NCBI GenBank assembly: GCA_036502405.1
Contig: DASXYP010000031.1
Location: 1 to 64,000, forward strand
Source: Chersky-806 sp036502405
Lineage (GTDB): Bacteria; Actinomycetota; Acidimicrobiia; IMCC26256; JAENVU01
Reading direction: 5' to 3'
Length of the DNA: 64,000 nucleotides
Shown here: piece after piece, positions 7,115-15,436 of the stretch
Position numbering within the stretch: position 1 is the first letter of the stretch
Layout: every line of letters begins with the position of its first letter
The notes under the pieces: model-generated
What the model was told of the DNA's origin: nothing
Databases searched by the model: none
Seen by the model: only the letters and a program-made list of their open reading frames with translations
Position numbers and translations under genes: made by a program

Positions 7115-8389
7115 GTGAGCTCGGTCCCGGTTCCCCCGCCTCCCGCGCCGCGGCGCCGCCGGTTCGTGCGTCCGCTCGCGATCTTCGCGGTCCTGGGGCC
7201 GGGCGTCATCGCCGCGAGCGCGGGCAACGACGCGGGTGGGATCACCACCTACGCGTCGGCCGGCTCGGAATTCATCTACTCGATGCTCTTCGTCATGGTG
7301 CTCGTCACCGTGGCGCTCGTGGTCGTGCAGGAGATGTCGGCCCGGCTCGGTGCGTACACCGGCGAAGGCCTCATCTCGCTCGTGCGCGAGCAGTTCTCGT
7401 TGCGGATGGGCGCGTTCGCGGTGCTCGCGTTGCTCGTCGCGAACCTCGGACTCGTCGTATCCGAGTTCGCGGGCATCGGCGCGGCGATGGAGATCTTCGG
7501 GGTGTCGCGCTACATCTCGGTGCCGATCGCGGCGGCCGTGATCTTCAGCGTCGTCGTGCTCGGGTCGTACCGGCGGGCGGAGAAGATCTTCCTGCTCCTG
7601 TCGCTCGTGTTCCTCGCGTACCCGGTCTCGATGGTGCTGGCCGACCCCAACTGGGGCGAGGTGGCGAAGAACACCCTCTGGCCGCACTTCGTCAACAGCC
7701 AGAGCTTCCTGTTCCTCGCGGTCGCGATCATCGGGACGACGATCACGCCGTACATGCAGCTGTACCAGGCGGCCGCGGTGGCGGACCGCGGCATCGGCCC
7801 CGACGAGTACCCGCAGGAGCGCATCGACACGATCGCGGGGTCGGTGTTCGCCAACCTGATCGCGATGTCGATCATCATCGCCACCGCGGCGACGATCGGC
7901 GGGAGCGGCGCGCTCCAGTCCGCGGACCAGGCCGCCAAGGCGTTGCAGCCCGTCGCCGGCGCGAGCGCGGAGACCCTGTTCGCGCTCGGACTGCTCGGCG
8001 CGTCGTTGCTCGCGGCCGCGATCGTCCCGCTGTCGACGGCCTACGGCGTCGCGGAAGCCGTCGGCGCGGAGCGCTCCGTGTCGCGGCGGTTCCGGGAAGC
8101 CCCGTTGTTCCTCGGGCTGTTCACCGCGCAGATCGTCATCGGCGCGGCCGTCGCCCTGATCCCCGGGAACCTCATCGACCTGCTGATCACGATGCAGATC
8201 CTGAACGGGATCATCACGCCGGTCATCCTCACGTTCATCCTGATCCTGGCCAACCGGCGCTCGGTCCTGGGCGACGCGGTGAACCGCCCGCGCTTCAAGG
8301 CCGTGGCGACCGTGTGCGTCGTGGTCGTCTCGGTCCTCGCCTCGGTCGTCCTCGCCCTCACCGTCCTCGGCTGGTTCGGCCTCGCCTGA
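7115..8389 (+). CDS. NRAMP-family divalent cation transporter, non-canonical site
   Basis: Membrane transporter of 424 aa with about 11 hydrophobic helices. The NRAMP core is recognisable (GPGVIAAS early, helix 6 with GTTITPYMQLYQ), but the metal-site motifs are altered. The TM1 DPGN motif reads DAGG, keeping Asp and losing Asn; the TM6 MPH motif reads TPY, losing the Met that favours transition metals. Loss of that Met is a reported feature of NRAMP-related Mg transporters. With the upstream MgtE-type sensor this points to Mg, perhaps Mn, uptake. The GTG start overlaps the stop of a weak 16-codon ORF (7068-7118) that could couple translation. Confidence 0.85.
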   Translation: MSSVPVPPPPAPRRRRFVRPLAIFAVLGPGVIAASAGNDAGGITTYASAGSEFIYSMLFVMVLVTVALVVVQEMSARLGAYTGEGLISLVREQFSLRMGAFAVLALLVANLGLVVSEFAGIGAAMEIFGVSRYISVPIAAAVIFSVVVLGSYRRAEKIFLLLSLVFLAYPVSMVLADPNWGEVAKNTLWPHFVNSQSFLFLAVAIIGTTITPYMQLYQAAAVADRGIGPDEYPQERIDTIAGSVFANLIAMSIIIATAATIGGSGALQSADQAAKALQPVAGASAETLFALGLLGASLLAAAIVPLSTAYGVAEAVGAERSVSRRFREAPLFLGLFTAQIVIGAAVALIPGNLIDLLITMQILNGIITPVILTFILILANRRSVLGDAVNRPRFKAVATVCVVVVSVLASVVLALTVLGWFGLA

Positions 8390-8423
8390 GCCACCGAGGC
8401 GCCGCGGCGACCTCCCTCCGGGT

Positions 8424-8468
8424 TTTGGCGTCGCTTACCCCCCTCCTTGGTGGGTAGACGACGCCAAA
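8424..8468. terminator. Convergent-junction hairpin, repeat copy 1
   Basis: Arms TTTGGCGTCGCTTACCC (8424-8440) and GGGTAGACGACGCCAAA (8452-8468), paired except for one C/A mismatch and one T-G wobble. It lies between the converging transporter and marP genes. The same arms, with the same imperfection, recur at 36132-36182. Confidence 0.75.
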
Positions 8469-8481
8469 GCGTGGGGTGGGG

Positions 8482-9648
8482 TCAGCCGACGAGGCAGGAG
8501 CCGGTCTCGGCCGAGCGGGTCGGTACGGCCGCGAGGACCGGTCGGAGCTCGTCGTCGGTGAGCGCGTACGCGGTCGTGCTCGTGCCCGGGTCGATCGCGA
8601 ACGCGACGCCCACCACCGTCCCGCTCGGGTCCACGAGCGGCGCGCCCGAGTCGCCAGGTGCGAGCTGCGACGCGAGGACGAAGACCGAGCGGCTCGTCGG
8701 TGTGGTCCGGTAGATGTCCGTGCCGCGGGCGTCGATCTCCTCCGCGATCCGGGCCGGCGTCGGTCGCAGCGGCCCGCCCCCGGGGTGGCCGTAGACCGCG
8801 CCGACCATCCCGGAGCCGGCGTGGCCGAGCGCGAGCGGCGCGAGCCCGAGATCGGGGACCTGGAGGAGGGCGAGGTCCCGGCGGGGGTCGAAGCGCACGA
8901 CCCGGGCCGGCCGGCGATCGCCGTCGGGCAGGAACACGGACGTCTGGCGCTCCCCCGCCACCACGTGCGCGTTGGTCACGATCAGGTCGCGGGCCACTGC
9001 GAACCCGGTGCCGTCCTGGATCTGGTCGCAGGCCTCGCCCTCGACCCGCACGACCGCGTTCCGCACGCGCTCGTCGGACGCGGGCGAGAGGACGAGCTGC
9101 GGAGGCGCGCCGACGTCGCCCGGCCGGTCCGACGGGTTGAACACCTCGGGGAACGGTGCCTCGGCGACCATGCGGCCGAGCTCGCGCAGCGACGGGGGCG
9201 GTTGGGGCGCGACCCGCTCGATCGTCGACGCGATCGTCGAACCCTGCGCCGCCCGCGCCGGCCAACCCGGCGCACTGGCGAGTGCGGGGAGCAACAGCCA
9301 GAGGAAGACGATCGCGCCGCACGCACCCACGGCGGCACCGGCGATCCGGTCGCTGCGTTGCACGACGGTCGCGCTGGACAGGCGCGCGTGCGCGAGCGCA
9401 CCGACCGCGAGGCCGAGCGCCTGGCCCAACAGGCCGAGTCCGATCACGAACGCGAGGACCGCGAGGAGCCGCCCTCGGGGGGTTGCGCTCGCGAGCGCGG
9501 TCATGAGGTCCGGGATCAGCCGGATCGCGAGGACCAGCGCGGCCGCGAGCCCCGCCCACGACAGCGCTCGCGCGACGAAGCCGAGGCGGTAGCCGCCCAC
9601 CGCGGCGATGACGACACCGGCCAGGATCAGCGCGTCGAGCGCGTTCAT
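8482..9648 (-). CDS. marP: MarP-like membrane serine protease
   Basis: Periplasmic-side serine protease anchored by a CvpA-type membrane domain; in Mycobacterium tuberculosis MarP supports acid resistance and cell-wall hydrolase processing. Four hydrophobic helices fill residues 1-125. The trypsin-like domain has His228 (TNAHVV), Asp258 (DPRRDLALL) and Ser334 (PGDSGAPL). Cys207 and Cys385 match the position of the redox disulfide known in MarP. Length 388 aa, close to the family. It is last in the long minus-strand run, 13 nt after trmI, and ends against a bidirectional hairpin. Confidence 0.92.
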   Translation of the reverse strand: MNALDALILAGVVIAAVGGYRLGFVARALSWAGLAAALVLAIRLIPDLMTALASATPRGRLLAVLAFVIGLGLLGQALGLAVGALAHARLSSATVVQRSDRIAGAAVGACGAIVFLWLLLPALASAPGWPARAAQGSTIASTIERVAPQPPPSLRELGRMVAEAPFPEVFNPSDRPGDVGAPPQLVLSPASDERVRNAVVRVEGEACDQIQDGTGFAVARDLIVTNAHVVAGERQTSVFLPDGDRRPARVVRFDPRRDLALLQVPDLGLAPLALGHAGSGMVGAVYGHPGGGPLRPTPARIAEEIDARGTDIYRTTPTSRSVFVLASQLAPGDSGAPLVDPSGTVVGVAFAIDPGTSTTAYALTDDELRPVLAAVPTRSAETGSCLVG

Positions 9649-9661
9649 CCCCGGCCTTGCG

Positions 9662-10444
9662 TCACGAGGCGGGGACGAGCAGCCGGGCGTGGGTGAGGAA
9701 GCCCGTGTGCGCGACCATCCGGTGGTCCGGCCGCACCGACTGGCCGTCCACGTGCCAGCCGCGCTGCATGACCTCGAGCGTCTCGGCCATCCCGAACGCG
9801 GAGCCGTCGAGCTGCTCGCGCAGGCGCATCACCTGTCCGATGGTCGGCAGGTACGAGAGCAGGATCCCGCCGGGGCGCAACGACGCCTCGGCGTGCTTGA
9901 CGACGCGCCACGGCTCCGGGAGGTCGAGCACCACGCGGTCCAGGTCGTCGACGTCGATGCCGTCGTACACGTCGCGGGTCTCCACGCTCAGGGGCAGGTC
10001 GGGCCCGAGAAAGCTCTCGACGTTGCGTTGCGCGCGGTCGGCGAAGTCGGCCCGGAGCTCGTAGCCGAAGACGTGGCCGGTCGGGCCGATCGCGCGCAGC
10101 AGCGTCATCGTGAGTGCGCCCGAGCCGACCCCGGACTCGAGGACGCGCGCGCCGGGGAAGACGTCGGCGAGCATCAGGATCGGTCCGAGGTCCTTTGGAT
10201 AGATGACCTGCGCGCCGCGCGGCATCTTGAGGATGTACTCGCTGAGGGTCGGGCGCACCGCGATCAGGCGCGAGCCCATCGTGGTGCGGACGGTGACCCC
10301 TTCGTCCTGGCCGATGAGCAGTGCATGGTCGAGCACCCCGGTGTGGCTGTGGAACGCCTCGCCGTCGGCCAGCGTGATCAGGTGACGGCGTTGCTTGGCG
10401 TCGATGAGCAGGACGCGGTCCCCCGCGACGAACGGTCGCGGCAC
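9662..10444 (-). CDS. trmI: tRNA m1A58 methyltransferase TrmI
   Basis: SAM-dependent enzyme that makes 1-methyladenosine at position 58 of the tRNA T-loop. It is 260 aa from the GTG at 10444, 4 nt after the ttuA stop; the longer open frame would overlap ttuA. Beginning VPRPFVAGDRVLLID it shows the small N-terminal beta domain, the linker SEYILKMPRGAQVIYPKD and the SAM motif VLESGVGSGALT, all typical of TrmI such as Rv2118c. In mycobacteria trmI is close to the proteasome-related genes, and it is only a few genes away here. Coupling with ttuA fits joint T-loop modification. Confidence 0.93.
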   Translation of the reverse strand: MPRPFVAGDRVLLIDAKQRRHLITLADGEAFHSHTGVLDHALLIGQDEGVTVRTTMGSRLIAVRPTLSEYILKMPRGAQVIYPKDLGPILMLADVFPGARVLESGVGSGALTMTLLRAIGPTGHVFGYELRADFADRAQRNVESFLGPDLPLSVETRDVYDGIDVDDLDRVVLDLPEPWRVVKHAEASLRPGGILLSYLPTIGQVMRLREQLDGSAFGMAETLEVMQRGWHVDGQSVRPDHRMVAHTGFLTHARLLVPAS

Positions 10445-10448
10445 GGCG

Positions 10449-11378
10449 CTACCCGCCGACCCGGAGCTCGACCGGGACCTCGCCGGCGGCGCGGTCCCGC
10501 AACGAGCAGAACGCGCACAGGCCACCGGTCGTGGTCGGCGCTCCGCAGCCGGCGCACGGGGCCAGCTCGAGGTCGGCCTCTTCGGCACCGAAGCGCTCGT
10601 GGCCCCGGGCGAAGAACCCGAACAGGAACGCGGCCTTGGCGCCGGGCGACCGGTCCTCGAGCGCGTTCAGGACCTCCTTGAACCCGAGGTGTCGGTTGCC
10701 CTCCGCCATCGGGCACTCCTCGACCTGGTAGTCGATGCCGCGCAGCACGCAGTAGGCGGCCATCTCCCGCTCGCCCAGCCGCACCAGCGGCTTGACCTTG
10801 CGCGCGAAGCCCTCGCTCGCCGGCAGCACCGGGTACTGGCGCCCGAGATAGCCGGTCTCCCAGCGCAGCACGTTGCCGAGCAGCACCGCGGCCTCGTCGT
10901 CCAGGTTGTGGCCGGTCGCGACCACGTCGTAGCCGTGCTCGAGGGCAGTGGCGTTGAACAGGTGGCGCTTCGAGAGACCGCACGCGCCGCACGGCGCGCG
11001 CCGGGTCACCTGCGCGGCGACGGGGATGTCGAAGCCGTGGTCCTCGCGCAGGTCGACCTCGTGGAGCCGCAGCCCGCGATCGTGCGCGTACGCCCGGGCG
11101 TAGCGGCCGGACTCGTCGGAGTACTCGCCGATGCCGAGGCCGAGGTAGAGACCGTCCGCGGCGTACCCGAGCTCGACGAGGAGGTCCCAGAGCGCGAGCG
11201 AGTCCTTCCCGCCCGAGACCGCGACGAGGACCCGGTCACCCGGCTCGAGCATCTCGTGCTCGTGGATGGCCCGCCGCACCTGCTCCTGGCAGTGGTGGAC
11301 GAAGCACGGTCCGCAGAACGCCGCGTTGTGACGCCGGATGTCGATGACGGCGGGCGCCTTGCACCGCCGGCACTTCAC
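10449..11378 (-). CDS. ttuA: tRNA 2-thiolation enzyme TtuA (position 54)
   Basis: PP-loop sulfurtransferase of 309 aa that converts T54 of tRNA to its 2-thio form using sulfur delivered by TtuB. The N-terminal zinc site is Cys3, Cys6, Cys22, Cys25; the PP-loop SGGKDS is at 55-60; a second zinc ribbon, CAGCG...CAFC, is at the C-terminus. Cys130, Cys133 and Cys222 coincide in residue number with the three [4Fe-4S] ligands of Thermus TtuA, which is strong support against TtcA or TilS. A ubiquitin-like sulfur carrier is encoded upstream and trmI downstream. Substrate position 54 is inferred from family and context. Confidence 0.9.
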   Translation of the reverse strand: MKCRRCKAPAVIDIRRHNAAFCGPCFVHHCQEQVRRAIHEHEMLEPGDRVLVAVSGGKDSLALWDLLVELGYAADGLYLGLGIGEYSDESGRYARAYAHDRGLRLHEVDLREDHGFDIPVAAQVTRRAPCGACGLSKRHLFNATALEHGYDVVATGHNLDDEAAVLLGNVLRWETGYLGRQYPVLPASEGFARKVKPLVRLGEREMAAYCVLRGIDYQVEECPMAEGNRHLGFKEVLNALEDRSPGAKAAFLFGFFARGHERFGAEEADLELAPCAGCGAPTTTGGLCAFCSLRDRAAGEVPVELRVGG

Positions 11379-11490
11379 TGCGTCCCCGCTCTCGGGCCTG
11401 CGGCCCGGGGCGCTCGGCCCACGCTCCGCGGTTCGAGCGGCTGCACGCCGGCAGTGCCCCGGCGCCGCTCCGGCGCGCTCGTGAAGTCGG

Positions 11491-11691
11491 TCACGAGTCG
11501 CCGCCCGAGATGACCGGGCGGATCTCGATGACGTCCGAGTCGGCGAGGCGGGCGTCGCGCGGGATCAGGGTGTCGCCCTGGATCACCAGGACGGACTCCG
11601 GGTTCAGCTCGAGCTGGGCCAGGAGCTTCATCACCGTCGTCGGGCCCGGCAGCTCCAGCTCGCGCCGGGGGTTGCGGAGCAGGACCTTCAT
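11491..11691 (-). CDS. ttuB: Ubiquitin-like sulfur carrier (TtuB/ThiS/MoaD type)
   Basis: 66-aa beta-grasp protein beginning MKVLLRNPRRELELPG and ending VISGGDS. Such proteins are adenylated and thiocarboxylated at a C-terminal Gly-Gly and pass sulfur to a partner, here presumably TtuA encoded 112 nt downstream. The Gly-Gly is followed by Asp-Ser, so the tail probably must be trimmed before activation. The start at 11691 was chosen because the family fold begins there; 11 extra upstream codons would run into the preceding gene. The 112-nt gap between ttuB and ttuA is plain GC-rich sequence. Confidence 0.8.
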   Translation of the reverse strand: MKVLLRNPRRELELPGPTTVMKLLAQLELNPESVLVIQGDTLIPRDARLADSDVIEIRPVISGGDS

Positions 11692-11701
11692 CGGTCCCAG
11701 G

Positions 11702-11902
11702 CTACCGGCCGCGCCGCACTCCACGGATCTCGAACAGCTCGCCGGGCTTGACCTCGAACTGCAGGAGGGTCCGCTCCCGGCTGTTCATCACGCGCCGGAA
11801 GATCTTCAGCCCGGTCGTCGCCATCGTGGCGTACATCGCGAGCCGCCCGGGCCTGCGCGCCTGGCCGCCCAGCGCGCGGACGATCATCTGCACGGGGTTC
11901 AT
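11702..11902 (-). CDS. Small basic hypothetical protein, 66 aa
   Basis: Not recognised. The basic protein begins MNPVQMIVRALGG and has a short mildly hydrophobic stretch around residues 20-35 (RLAMYATMATTGLKIF), suggesting membrane association. The ATG overlaps the stop of the upstream 72-aa membrane gene (ATGA), so the two are translated together. It lies between a small envelope cluster and ttuB. It is probably part of the coupled three-gene envelope set after dacB. Confidence 0.6.
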   Translation of the reverse strand: MNPVQMIVRALGGQARRPGRLAMYATMATTGLKIFRRVMNSRERTLLQFEVKPGELFEIRGVRRGR

Positions 11903-12117
11903 ACGCGCCGGATCTCGACGATCGTGGCGAGCCGCCGGCCCCGGCGCCGACCGAGCGCGAAGGTCGCGAGGACCACGATCACCGCGACGGTCACCCCGAC
12001 CCCGATCACGATCCCGCGGACGTTCGCGATCTCGGTGTCGACCCCGCCCTTCAAGGTCGCGAGCTTCGCTTCGATGTCGGCCTTGGTGATCGGCTCGCTC
12101 GGAGGCACGGAGGTCAT
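11899..12117 (-). CDS. Small single-pass membrane protein, 72 aa
   Basis: Not recognised. MTSVPPSEPITKADIEAKL begins a helical charged N-terminal half. One strong transmembrane helix (about 35-56, GIVIGVGVTVAVIVVLATFAL) follows, then an Arg-rich cytoplasmic end GRRRGRR. Both junctions are ATGA overlaps, with the upstream holin-like gene and the downstream 66-aa gene, marking a tightly coupled unit. The longer frame upstream runs inside the neighbouring gene and was not used. Confidence 0.65.
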   Translation of the reverse strand: MTSVPPSEPITKADIEAKLATLKGGVDTEIANVRGIVIGVGVTVAVIVVLATFALGRRRGRRLATIVEIRRV

Positions 12118-12446
12118 ACCGGGTGGATCTCCTGGCGTGGCTTCTTGCGCGTCCCGATCTTCCAGGTGAGCACGCCGCCGAGGATCAGCACGACGGTCAT
12201 GATCGCGTAGGGCGCCCAGGACCAGTTCCCGGTGAACGTCGACCCGGTCTCCTCCTGGAGCAGCCGCAGCCCACCGACGGTGACGCACACGACGCCGAAG
12301 CCGAGGAGCAGCGCACCGGCCAGACCGAGCGCGACGACCCGGACGAGCTGCTGGAGCGGGGCCAGCGTCTCCTGCTTGAAGTAGGCGACGACGAGCTCCC
12401 ACAGCTCGGCGATGACCTGCGGCAGCGGGGGCGGACGGTCGGGCAC
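12114..12446 (-). CDS. Phage-holin-family-like membrane protein
   Basis: About 110 aa with an N-terminal amphipathic part (VIAELWELVVAYFKQETLAPLQQLV) and two transmembrane helices (VVALGLAGALLLGFGVVCV and YAIMTVVLILGGVLTW). It ends in basic residues. This resembles the small chromosomal holin-superfamily or DUF1469 proteins of actinobacteria, which are not phage remnants. The start is uncertain: GTG at 12446 is used, while a GTG at 12488 directly after the dacB stop is also possible. It lies downstream of dacB, so an envelope role is likely. Confidence 0.6.
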   Translation of the reverse strand: MPDRPPPLPQVIAELWELVVAYFKQETLAPLQQLVRVVALGLAGALLLGFGVVCVTVGGLRLLQEETGSTFTGNWSWAPYAIMTVVLILGGVLTWKIGTRKKPRQEIHPV

Positions 12447-12489
12447 CTTCGGATTCAAGCCGCGACCACACGGGGTCGGCAAGCGCACG

Positions 12490-13962
12490 TCACGGACCGG
12501 TGGCAGCCGATCCGGGTGCGACGGGCGCAGGGACGAGCACGTCCGCGGTCGGTGCATCGGGGTACTGCGCGATGACTTGTGCCATCTGCTCCCGCTTCCC
12601 GACGCCGGTGCTCTCGGCGAAGCTGCCGTTGAGGAGCAACGAGAACTCGAGCGGCACCTTCACGTCGACGAACCCGGCCAGTCCGCTCACGCCGTTCAGC
12701 GACCCGGTCTTCGCGACGAGCTTCCCCTGCAGCGGCGTGCCCCGCAGGCTGTTCGCGAGCGTGCCGTGCTCCCCCGCCACCGACATGCCCTTGCGGATCC
12801 ACGCGAAGCGCGGCTTGCTCATCAGCTCGAGCGTCGCCAGCTCGAGTGAGCACGGCGCACGGTTGTCGCGCGAGAGCCCGGAGCCGTCGACCATGTGCAG
12901 GCCGGCGGTGGGCAACGCGAGCTTCGTGAGCGTGGAGCGGATCTCGGCGAGCCCGTTCGCGGTCGTCCCCACCTTGCCCGCATGCGTCGCGAGCTCGCGG
13001 GTGAGGAGCTCGCCGGTGAGGTTGTCGCTCGACGCGAGGAAGCCGGCGATGATGTCCGTGAGCGGCGGCGACTCCAGCGTGGCGACCGTCGTCGCCCCCT
13101 TCGGGGCGTTGCCCTGCCCCACCGGCCCGACGTCGACGCCGCGAGCTTCGAGCAGTCGCGCGAGCTGGGTGGCGGCGTTGACCGCGGGCGAGCCCGCCGC
13201 GGGTCCGGACCCGTCCGGGCCCGTGAAGCCGTCGTTGACCGTCAGGGCGCCGAGCGGCCCGATCTCTCGGTCGGCGCGGTAGCTCGCCGGCCAGACCGGC
13301 AGGTAGCGCTGCGTGTCGTAGTGGGAGTCGTCGCCGTCGATCCCACCGGGGATCGACCGCACGCCGGCGTGCACGATCGCGTCCGCCAGCGTCTCGAGCG
13401 ACGTGACCTTGTCCCCCTTGGTGAGCGGCGCCGCGGCGAGGCGGGCCGCGGCCTCGGCGGTGGTGATGCCCGGGTCGCCGGCGCCGACCAGCCACAGGTG
13501 CTGGACCGCTCCGTTCTTCGGTGCGGCCGGGGCGACGGCCCTGGTCTCGTAGTGGAACTCGGGTCCCAGCGCCTCCAACGCCGCGGTGGCGGTGAACAGC
13601 TTCTGGGTCGAGGCCGGGATGTGGGGCGCGTCGGCCTGGTGCGACGCGACGAGCCCGGACGGGGCCGAGACCACGAAGCACGCGTCGAGCCCCTGCACGG
13701 ACTGGTCGAGCCCGGCCTGGAGCTGCTGGGTCCCGACGTCGTAGACGATCGTCTGCGGGATCCGGCGGGTCGACCACAGCGGGGTCGCGAGCTGCGGCCC
13801 GGTGTCGGACGCCGTCGCCGCGCTCGGTCCGCGCAGTGCAAAGGCCACGAGCACGATCGCGACGACGCCGAGCACTCCCGCGAGGATCCGGCGGCGCGTG
13901 CGGACGCGGTGCTCGCGCGTGGCACCGTGTGCGCGCCGAGGCCCGGGTTCGCGATCGGCCAA
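12490..13962 (-). CDS. dacB: D-Ala-D-Ala carboxypeptidase/endopeptidase (PBP4, family S13)
   Basis: Extracytoplasmic peptidoglycan-trimming enzyme of 490 aa. A signal-anchor (about 24-44) follows an Arg-rich N-terminus. The three penicillin-binding motifs are S118-T-Q-K121, S312-D-N314 and K418-T-G420, with the large insert between the first two motifs that is typical of S13 enzymes. It removes terminal D-Ala or cleaves cross-links. The gene is only 1 nt from the upstream acyl-CoA synthetase stop and leads a set of three small membrane genes. Confidence 0.93.
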   Translation of the reverse strand: MADREPGPRRAHGATREHRVRTRRRILAGVLGVVAIVLVAFALRGPSAATASDTGPQLATPLWSTRRIPQTIVYDVGTQQLQAGLDQSVQGLDACFVVSAPSGLVASHQADAPHIPASTQKLFTATAALEALGPEFHYETRAVAPAAPKNGAVQHLWLVGAGDPGITTAEAAARLAAAPLTKGDKVTSLETLADAIVHAGVRSIPGGIDGDDSHYDTQRYLPVWPASYRADREIGPLGALTVNDGFTGPDGSGPAAGSPAVNAATQLARLLEARGVDVGPVGQGNAPKGATTVATLESPPLTDIIAGFLASSDNLTGELLTRELATHAGKVGTTANGLAEIRSTLTKLALPTAGLHMVDGSGLSRDNRAPCSLELATLELMSKPRFAWIRKGMSVAGEHGTLANSLRGTPLQGKLVAKTGSLNGVSGLAGFVDVKVPLEFSLLLNGSFAESTGVGKREQMAQVIAQYPDAPTADVLVPAPVAPGSAATGP

Positions 13963-13963
13963 C

Positions 13964-15436
13964 CTAGATCCCTCGGCGTTCGCGCCAGCGCGCGTAGCGA
14001 CGGAGGTGGCCGAGCGCGGTCACCGCGCGGTTCGAGGAGGAGTAGCAGAGCCGGCCGGTCTCACGGACCGTCCGCGGGCCGGGGTTGTCGGGTGCCGCGA
14101 CCGCCAGCTCCGTCGCGGTCAGGATCGGCTTGCCCGTCGCGTCCGAGATCTCGGCCGCGGCCCGGGCGAAGCGCTCGTCCTGGCGCTCGTGGTAGGCCAC
14201 GATCCGCTCGAGGCCGTCGCCCGGGTAGAAGGGGCCGTCCTTCATCATCCGGGCCTGGTTCGACTGGATCCCGAGTCCCAGGTAGACGATCGCGTCGACG
14301 CCGGGGTGGCGCGCGACGAGCCCGAGGATGTCGGGGATCGTGTCGCGGGTCTCGCCCCCGGCGAGGTCGATGGGGTTGTTGCGGCTCCACCGGGGCGGGA
14401 GGCGGCTGTCGATCTCCGCGCGCAGGTCGTCGGGCATCGGCGCCAGCGTGAGGTCGGGCGAGCGGGTGATGGCGTCGGCGGTGACGACGCCCCAGCCGCC
14501 GGCGGTGGTGACCACCGCGACGTTGGGCCCCCGGGGCAGCGGCTGCGTCGCGAACGTCGCGGCCGCCTCGAACGCCTCCTCGACCGTCGCCGCGCGGGTG
14601 AGGCCCGCCTGGTGGCACATCCCGTCGAAGACCGCGTCGTCACTCGCCAGCGCGCCGGTGTGCGAGGCCGCCGCCCGTTGCCCACCCGCGGTCGCTCCTC
14701 CCTTGAGGACCACGTACGGCTGCCGGGGCGTGATCGCGCGGATCCGGTCGAAGAACGCCCGGCCGTCGCGGATGCCCTCGACGTACGCGAGCCCGACCGC
14801 GGTCTCCGGGTCGTCGGCGAAGTACTCGAGGTAGTCCGGGACGCCGACCATCGCCGCGTTGCCCGCGCTCACGCCGCGGCTGATCCCGATGCCCGTCTGG
14901 ACCGCGTAGTTCTGGAACGACGACACGAAGTTGCCGGACTGGCTCGCGACGCCGATCCGGCCCCGGGGTGGCGCGGGGGCGACGATCTGCGCGCAGAGCT
15001 TCGAAGGCGTCGAGATCACGCCCTGCCCGTTCGGGCCCGCGACCAGCACATCGAGTCGTTCCGCGAGCTCGATCAGCTCGCGTTCGGCCCGCCGGCCTTC
15101 CTCGCCGGCCTCGCCGTATCCCGCCGAGGTGACGAAGGCCGCCGCGATCCCGCGCCGCGCGCACGCGGCGAGCAGCTCCGGGTTCACGGCGGCGGGCGTG
15201 CACACGAAGGCGAGGTCGATCGGCGCGTCGGCCGGGAGGTCGTCGATCGACGCGACCGTCTCGATCCCCAGGATCGTGCCGCCGTCCCGGTTGGTGGCGA
15301 AGACCCCGCCGTCGTAGCCCTGGCTGAGGATGTTGTGGAGCGCGACGAAGCCGAACTTGCCCGGGTGGCTCGACGCCCCGGCCACGACCACGCCGCGGGG
15401 GTCGAACAGCGCACGCATCTTGTCGGGTGCGGTCAT
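13964..15436 (-). CDS. NDP-forming acyl-CoA synthetase, CoA-binding subunit
   Basis: Alpha-type half of an acetyl-CoA synthetase (ADP-forming) family enzyme, which interconverts an acyl-CoA and acid plus nucleotide triphosphate in the cytosol. The 490-aa protein has the N-terminal CoA-binding Rossmann domain (VVVAGASSHPGKFG), a succinyl-CoA-ligase-like domain (GRIGVASQSGNFVSSF, about 165-180) and the phospho-His region with ASHTGALASDD. The partner ATP-grasp subunit is encoded immediately upstream with a 4-nt overlap. The substrate acid cannot be told from sequence. Confidence 0.88.
   Translation of the reverse strand: MTAPDKMRALFDPRGVVVAGASSHPGKFGFVALHNILSQGYDGGVFATNRDGGTILGIETVASIDDLPADAPIDLAFVCTPAAVNPELLAACARRGIAAAFVTSAGYGEAGEEGRRAERELIELAERLDVLVAGPNGQGVISTPSKLCAQIVAPAPPRGRIGVASQSGNFVSSFQNYAVQTGIGISRGVSAGNAAMVGVPDYLEYFADDPETAVGLAYVEGIRDGRAFFDRIRAITPRQPYVVLKGGATAGGQRAAASHTGALASDDAVFDGMCHQAGLTRAATVEEAFEAAATFATQPLPRGPNVAVVTTAGGWGVVTADAITRSPDLTLAPMPDDLRAEIDSRLPPRWSRNNPIDLAGGETRDTIPDILGLVARHPGVDAIVYLGLGIQSNQARMMKDGPFYPGDGLERIVAYHERQDERFARAAAEISDATGKPILTATELAVAAPDNPGPRTVRETGRLCYSSSNRAVTALGHLRRYARWRERRGI

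Noticed and set aside
7068..7118. 16-codon ORF overlapping the transporter start
   Set aside because: No convincing ribosome binding site and no notable composition, so it was mentioned but not annotated as a gene.
12114..12446. Prophage remnant based on the holin-like gene
   Set aside because: No other phage gene is nearby and chromosomal holin-family proteins are common in actinobacteria.
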